This document shows positions 5,111 through 7,043 of a stretch of 7,043 nucleotides of DNA, one piece after another. The stretch is from Ignavibacteriaceae bacterium (GTDB taxonomy: Bacteria; Bacteroidota; Ignavibacteria; Ignavibacteriales; Ignavibacteriaceae). The notes beneath the pieces were generated by a model, which saw nothing but the letters and a program-made list of their open reading frames with translations, was not told the origin of the DNA and ran no database searches. Position 1 is the stretch's first letter. Every line of letters starts with the position of its first letter. The stretch spans positions 1 through 7,043 of the forward strand of contig JALNWB010000191.1 of assembly GCA_023231105.1 (NCBI GenBank), read 5' to 3'. A program made the position numbers and the translations under genes.

Positions 5111-7043
5111 ATGGACGAATACAAATTTGTTGGAAAATCTTCGGTGCGTGTTGACGGGAAAGTAAAAATTTCCGGCGCCGCTCAATTTATTGATGACCTG
5201 GATTTTGGACCGAATTTACTTTTTGCAGAAATTGTTGAAAGCAAATTTGCGCACGCACTCATCAACTCAATTGATACATCCGAAGCAGAAAGAATTCCCG
5301 GAGTTGTAAAAATTGTTACCGGAAAAGATTTTCCTTTCCGCTTCGGTCTATACATGCACGACCGTTATATTTTTGCTCAAGACCGCGTAAGATTTGTCGG
5401 CGAGCAAGTTGCCGCCATAATTGCAAGAGATGCCGTAACCGCTAAAGCCGCAGCTAAGCTTGTTAAAGTTGGTTACACTGAATTAACGCCGGTTCTATCA
5501 GTTCAACAAGCATTGGGTGATTCGCCGTTTCTCATTCATCCCGATTTAAAAGATTATCATCACGTTCCCTGGTTTTTTCCGCAAACAGATTCCAACGTTG
5601 CGCATCTTCGCAAAGTACGGAATGGAAATGTTGAAGAAGCATTCGCCGATTCTGATTTTGTACTCGACGATGTTTACACCGTTCCAAGATATGCTCATTG
5701 CGCGCTTGAAGTCCACGGAGCAGTTGGCATGCTTGATCATTCCGGTAGATTGACTGTTTGGACAGCATCGCAATCTCCCCATACGCAGCGGCATTTATTT
5801 GCAGAAGCGTTAGCTCCTTTGGGATTTCAACATAAAGATGTCCGTGTTATTACGCCGTTTGTTGGTGGCGGTTTTGGAGGCAAAGCCGGAGTATCAATGG
5901 AAATTCTTGGCGCAGCACTTGCAACAAAAGTAAAGGGAAATCCTGTTAAAATTCTTTGGTCCCGCGCGCAGGAATTTTACAACACGTATCAACGGCAAGG
6001 CGTTGTTGCGCGGTTAAAAGTCGGTGTAAAAAATGACGGAACGATAACCTCACTTGAACACACACTATACTGGGATGCCGGCGCGTATGTTGAATACGGC
6101 GCGAACGTTGTAAACGCTGCCGGACTTTCGGCAACCGGTCCGTACAGAATTCCCAATATCAAAATTGATTCGTACTGTGTTTATACAAACTTACCTCCCG
6201 GCGGTCCATATCGTGGTTTCGGTTATTCGGAATTTTTATTCGGACTTGAATCTCACATAAATGAACTTGCGAAAAAAATAAAAATGGATCCGGTTGAGTT
6301 TAGAAAAAAGAATGCGATCCGCGAAGGAGACAGGCTCACTTACGGCGCAAAGATGAATCCGAATGGTTTGATGGAAGCGATTGACAAAGTTGCAAAAGAA
6401 ATTGAATGGGGAAAGAAAGAAACTTCTTCCGATCCGAATAAAGTTATCGGGAAAGGTTTTTCATTATTTTGGAAAGCACCCGCTATGCCGCCGAACGCTT
6501 CTTCATCGGCGTTTCTAAAATTTAATGAAGATGCCAGTTTAAATATTCTTGTTTCGGGAATGGAAATCGGGCAGGGTTATTTAACCGTGCTTGCGCAAAT
6601 AGCAGCGGAAGTTCTTTCTGTTCCGGTTGAAAAAATTAGAGTTGAAACTCCCGACACAGACCGCAATCCGTACGAATGGCAAACGGTTGCATCGCATGTT
6701 ACGTGGGGCTGCGGCAACGCGGTTAAACAAGCCGCAGAAGATGCGCGCGAACAAATATTTGATTTGATTGAAAGAGCAAACGGAAAGAAAAGGGAAGAAC
6801 TTTATTTAGAAGCTGAATGTGTCAGATCAAAAGTTGAAAAAGATTTTTCTCTGCCGTTAAAGAATTTTATTATTTCGGGAATTCAAAAAGAAGATGGAAC
6901 ATTTAGAGGCGGACCAATAATCGGGCGGGGAATGTTTATGCCGGAATTTGCTTCCGCGTTAAGCGATCCCGAAACAAGCCAGGGCGGTCATCCGAACGTG
7001 CATTACACGGTTGGAGCGGCTGCGGTGAAAATTGAAGTTGATA
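5111..7043 (+). CDS. Molybdenum hydroxylase large (molybdopterin) subunit, 3' end outside the window
   Basis: The frame stays open from the ATG at 5111 to the window edge (644 codons), with a weak GAGAA at 5101-5105 as the only ribosome site. It is the catalytic subunit of the xanthine dehydrogenase / aldehyde oxidase family. The N-terminal aldehyde-oxidase a/b hammerhead domain covers about 1-135 (KISGAAQFIDD, FVGEQVAAIIARD). The cofactor-binding part has YAHCALEVHGA (194-204), TASQSP with Q221, GGGFGGK (252-258), PYRGFG (366-371), GMEIGQG (483-489) and TPDTDRNPYEWQTVASH (513-529). The active-site loop reads YRGFG, not the AYRCSFR loop of form I CO dehydrogenase, so this is not CoxL in the strict sense. 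Residue 259 after GGFGGK is Ala, where xanthine dehydrogenases have a substrate-binding Glu, so the substrate is probably not a classical purine. The last 120-150 residues, including the GEPP-type catalytic Glu, are beyond the window. XdhC/MobA-type maturation genes may follow. Confidence 0.94.
   Translation, partial: MDEYKFVGKSSVRVDGKVKISGAAQFIDDLDFGPNLLFAEIVESKFAHALINSIDTSEAERIPGVVKIVTGKDFPFRFGLYMHDRYIFAQDRVRFVGEQVAAIIARDAVTAKAAAKLVKVGYTELTPVLSVQQALGDSPFLIHPDLKDYHHVPWFFPQTDSNVAHLRKVRNGNVEEAFADSDFVLDDVYTVPRYAHCALEVHGAVGMLDHSGRLTVWTASQSPHTQRHLFAEALAPLGFQHKDVRVITPFVGGGFGGKAGVSMEILGAALATKVKGNPVKILWSRAQEFYNTYQRQGVVARLKVGVKNDGTITSLEHTLYWDAGAYVEYGANVVNAAGLSATGPYRIPNIKIDSYCVYTNLPPGGPYRGFGYSEFLFGLESHINELAKKIKMDPVEFRKKNAIREGDRLTYGAKMNPNGLMEAIDKVAKEIEWGKKETSSDPNKVIGKGFSLFWKAPAMPPNASSSAFLKFNEDASLNILVSGMEIGQGYLTVLAQIAAEVLSVPVEKIRVETPDTDRNPYEWQTVASHVTWGCGNAVKQAAEDAREQIFDLIERANGKKREELYLEAECVRSKVEKDFSLPLKNFIISGIQKEDGTFRGGPIIGRGMFMPEFASALSDPETSQGGHPNVHYTVGAAAVKIEVD

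Larger units (their letters stand above)
1..7043 (+). other. Putative six-gene catabolic operon, cut at both ends
   Basis: All six genes run in the same direction with intergenic gaps of 3, 16, 21, 31 and 14 bases. None of these gaps has room for a promoter with its own leader, and none contains a hairpin followed by a T-run that I can recognise. The promoter and any regulator must lie upstream of position 1. The content (FdrA, DUF1116, cyclase-family hydrolase, and the three hydroxylase subunits) suggests one pathway for oxidation, hydrolysis and carbamoyl or acyl transfer of a nitrogen-containing compound. Co-transcription is inferred from spacing only. Confidence 0.8.

Noticed and set aside
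3722..7043. Annotation of the last three genes as aerobic CO dehydrogenase (coxMSL)
   Set aside because: The large subunit lacks the AYRCSFR active-site loop; it reads YRGFG at the same place. Only the general molybdenum hydroxylase family call is supported.

Overview
The window holds six tightly packed genes, all on the plus strand, with gaps of only about 3 to 31 bases, so it reads as the middle of a single operon cut at both ends. The first gene is missing its 5' end (about 35 codons by comparison with recalled E. coli FdrA). The last gene is missing its 3' end (probably 120-150 codons). No RNA gene, mobile element, CRISPR array, convincing promoter or terminator was seen, and there is no gene-free stretch longer than about 30 bases.

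Layout: (1) positions 1-1455, an FdrA-family protein with a succinyl-CoA-synthetase-like fold; (2) 1459-2856, a DUF1116 (YlbE-like) protein; (3) 2873-3700, a metal-dependent cyclase-family amidohydrolase (kynurenine formamidase / isatin hydrolase superfamily); (4) 3722-4609, the FAD subunit of a molybdenum hydroxylase; (5) 4641-5096, its [2Fe-2S] subunit; (6) 5111 to beyond the end, its large molybdopterin subunit. Genes 4-6 have the medium-small-large order of cox-type three-subunit hydroxylases. The large-subunit active-site loop reads YRGFG, as in xanthine-dehydrogenase-type enzymes, and lacks the cysteine loop of CO dehydrogenase.

How the genes may work together (inference): the molybdenum hydroxylase would oxidise a carbon of an N-heterocycle or similar compound. 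The cyclase-family hydrolase would open a cyclic amide. FdrA plus DUF1116, whose E. coli relatives with a third subunit (YlbF) have been assigned as oxamate carbamoyltransferase (AllFGH), would transfer or phosphorolyse a carbamoyl-type product, possibly recovering carbamoyl phosphate for ATP. The substrate cannot be read from the sequence. The cluster differs from the E. coli set in having no DUF2877/YlbF gene after DUF1116. In addition, a short segment that ends FdrA in E. coli appears here at the start of the DUF1116 protein.

Organism: a bacterium of moderately low GC (about 40% by eye), rich in AAA and GAA codons, using clear Shine-Dalgarno sites (AGGAG, GGAG) and both ATG and GTG starts. 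Codon flavour and gene content would fit an Ignavibacteria-like member of the Bacteroidota/Chlorobiota group or another anaerobic or facultative heterotroph, but this placement is a low-confidence impression.
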